In this document: one piece after another, positions 61,701 through 64,000 of the stretch
Position numbering within the stretch: the first letter of the stretch is position 1
Layout: every line of letters starts with the position of its first letter
From: Neoechinorhynchus agilis
Taxonomy: Eukaryota; Acanthocephala
Reading direction: 5' to 3'
Assembly (NCBI GenBank): GCA_051530055.1
Contig: CM121341.1
Coordinates: 16,616,001 to 16,680,000, forward strand
DNA length: 64,000 nt
Notes under the pieces: generated by a model
Database searches by the model: none
What the model saw: the letters and a program-made list of their open reading frames with translations, nothing else
What the model was told of the DNA's origin: nothing
Program-made: the position numbers and the translations under genes

Positions 61701-64000
61701 ACGACAACGAGAGGATGAATACGATCAACAATAAAACAAATCCAACGCTTTGAAGTATAACTTCTCTTTGAAAACGCATACGAAATTTTGCGAGCACACT
61801 GAAAGCTTTCTGAAATATGTTTAAAGGGTGATGAATATTACGAAAAACTGACGATGAATAAAACGAATACTGAAAAAATAGATCGCCGAAAGTTTTATCT
61901 CTTTGAAGAAGCGCACGCGTTAATTTCTGCGAAAAACGATTAACGCATAAAGGATGATATACGACAACGAGAGGATGAATACATCAACAATAAAACAAAT
62001 CCAACGCTTTAAAGTATAAGTCCTCCGGGAAAACGCATACGAAATTTTGCGAGCACACTGAAAGCTTTCTGAAATATGTTTAAAGGGTGATGAATATTAC
62101 GAAAAACCGACGATGAATAAAACGAATACTGAAAAAAGTAGAACGTTGAAAGCTTTATCTCTTTCAAAAAGCGCACATTGAATTCTGCGAGAAACGATTA
62201 ACGCCTGAAGGATTATGTATACGACAACGAGAGGATGAATACGATCAACAATAAAACAAATCCAACGCTTTGAAGTATAAGTCCTCTGGGAAAACGCATA
62301 CGAAATTTTGCCAGCACACTGAAAGCTTTCTGAAATATGTTAAAGGGTGATGAATATTACGAAAAACCGACGATGAATAAAACGAATACTGAAAATAGAA
62401 CACCGAAAGTTTTATCTCTGTGAAGAAGCGCACGCTATTGCAAAAACAATAAATGCCATTATGCATTACAGATGATGTATACGACAGAGCGATGATGAAT
62501 TCGACAAGTACTGAAACAAACCCATAGCCGAATTCTTTATCTATATGAAGAAGCGCATTGAATTCTGCGAGAAACGATTAACGCCTGAAGGATGATGTAT
62601 ACGACAACGAGAGGATGAATACGATCAACAATAAAACAAATCCAACGCTTTAAAGTATAACTTCTCTTTGAAAACGCATACGAAATTTTGCGAGCACACT
62701 GAAAGCTTTCTGAAATATGTTTAAAGGGTGATGAATATTACGAAAAACTGACGATGAATAAAACGAATACTGAAAAAAATAGATCGCCGAAAGTTTTATC
62801 TCTTTGAAGAAGCGCAAGCGTTAATTTCTGCGAAAACAATAAATGCCTTTATGTATTACAGATGATGTATACGACAGAGCGATGATGAAATCGACAAGTA
62901 CTGAAACAAACCAAAAGCCGAATTCTTTATCTATATGAAGAAGCACACATTGAATTCTGCGAAAAACGATTAACGCATAAAGGATGATGTATACGACAAC
63001 GAGAGGATGAATACGATCAACAATAAAACAAATCCAACGCTTTAAAGTATAAGTCCTCTGGGAAAACGCATACGAATTTTTGCGAGCACACTGAAAGCTT
63101 TCTGAAATATGTTTAAAGGGTGATGAATATTACGAAAAACCGACGATGAATAAAACGAATACTGAAAAAAGTAGAACGTTGAAAGCTTTATCTCTTTCAA
63201 AAAGCGCACATTGAATTCTGCGAGAAACGATTAACGCCTGAAGGATGATGTATACGACAACGAGAGGATGAATACGATCAACAATAAAACAAATCCAACG
63301 CTTTAAAGTATAACTTCTCGTTGAAAACGCATACGAAATTTTGCGAGCACACTGAAAGCTTTCTGAAATATGTTTAAAGGGTGATGAATTTTACGAAAAA
63401 CTGACGATGAATAAAACGAATACTGAAAAAATAGATCGCCGAAAGTTTTATCTCTTTGAAGAAGCGCAAGCGTTAATTTCTGCGAAAACAATAAATGCCT
63501 TTATGTATTACAGATGATGTATACAACAGAGCGATGATGAAATCGACAAGTACTGAAACAAACCCAAAGCCGAATTCTTTATCTATATGAAGAAGCACAC
63601 ATTGAATTCTGCGAAAACGATTAACGCATAAAGGATGATGTATACGACAACGAGAGGATGAATACGATCAACAATAAAACAAATCCAACGCTTTAAAGTA
63701 TAAGTCTTCCGGCAAAACGCATACGAATTTTTGCGAGCACACTGAAAGCTTTCTGAAATATGTTTAAAGGGTGATGAATATTACGAAAAACCGACGATGA
63801 ATAAAACGAATACTGAAAAAAGTAGAACGTTGAAAGCTTTATCTCTTTCAAAAAGCGCACATTGAATTCTGCGAGAAACGATTAACGCCTGAAGGATTAT
63901 GTATACGACAACGAGAGGATGAATACGATCAACAATAAAACAAATCCAACGCTTTGAAGTATAAGTCCTCTGGAAAACGCATACGAAATTTTGCCAGCAC
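52755..64000. repeat. Satellite array 2: ~130-bp monomers of three types, continues past window end
   Basis: Three related monomers are distinguished. A starts GCCGAATTCTTTATCTATAT or, as A', GAACGTTGAAAGCTTTATCT. B contains GGAAAACGCATACGAAATTT and GGGTGATGAATATTACGAAA. C starts GCCGAAAGTTTTATCTCTTT and contains ATGCCTTTATGTATTACAGA. All share GATGATGTATACGACA- or GATGAATATTACGA-like cores and AATAAAACGAAT/AATAAAACAAAT. They are arranged as CAB trimers (about 392 bp, e.g. GCCGAATTC at 52,890 and 53,282) and CABA'B pentamers (about 650 bp, e.g. 53,282 to 53,935). Over 11 kb (about 86 monomers) no foreign insertion was seen. Open frames here are repeat-derived. Confidence 0.96.
56805..59540. 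repeat. ~2.73-kb superrepeat of array 2 (first clear unit)
   Basis: Sequence from about 56,805 recurs from about 59,541 at an offset of 2733-2736 bp. Identical minus-strand frames at 57,296/60,029 and 57,915/60,648 mark it. By type the unit reads CABA'B, CABA'B, CAB, CAB, CABA'B: 21 monomers. An earlier copy of part of it begins near 55,060 (offset 2739), and a further one lies near 62,130-62,700 with small deletions. Confidence 0.8.

Noticed and set aside
52486-63491. Minus-strand frames such as the one reading FFQYSFYSSSVFRNIHHPLN
   Set aside because: They are satellite array 2 read-through with the same cause. No start context or conserved protein is evident.
6950-64000. Common origin of satellites 1 and 2
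   Set aside because: Short similarities (GAAAAACCGA, AACGAATA) exist, but both arrays are A-rich and no extended alignment could be seen by eye.

Overview
The window is eukaryotic and animal-like. It has short GT-AG introns, A/T-rich intergenic DNA, non-LTR retrotransposon remains and metazoan families: a FOXO-type forkhead factor, a LIN-41/TRIM71-type NHL protein, a ZFAND-type A20/AN1 protein and a retinol-dehydrogenase-like SDR. The species cannot be named from the sequence. Small introns and splice-acceptor-like sequence directly before some start codons would suit a nematode or another compact invertebrate genome, but that is inference.

Layout. Positions 1-2017 hold the 3' part of a divergent FOXO-like gene. 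Positions 2.0-6.9 kb hold a decayed LINE reverse-transcriptase fragment, a small ubiquitin-like gene with a Cys-rich tail, a doubtful small minus-strand gene, a long A/T-rich spacer and a tRNA-like SINE candidate. About 6.95-36.34 kb is one uninterrupted satellite with a monomer near 191 bp (roughly 154 copies), in which blocks of about ten monomers (about 1.9 kb) were repeatedly duplicated. About 36.3-52.3 kb is a gene island. It holds an unknown 157-aa frame, a glutathione-S-transferase-like domain gene resembling the N-terminus of multi-synthetase-complex proteins (it changes frame midway), a Gly/Met/Asn-rich protein, a convergent two-part SDR, a 131-bp minisatellite, three fold-back elements, an A20/AN1 zinc-finger gene and the NHL-repeat gene. 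At 52.28-52.75 kb two opposed LINE fragments lead into a second satellite that runs off the window end. It is built from three related monomer types of about 130 bp, arranged as trimers and pentamers inside a superrepeat of about 2.73 kb.

The genes do not form an operon or one obvious pathway. FOXO, A20/AN1 and LIN-41-type proteins act in stress, growth and developmental control in other animals, but their closeness here need not be functional. The strongest unexplained structure is the satellite organisation: two unrelated-looking, hierarchically amplified arrays flank a 16-kb gene island. This resembles pericentromeric, subtelomeric or heterochromatic knob DNA. Open frames inside the satellites are by-products of repetition and are not annotated as genes.
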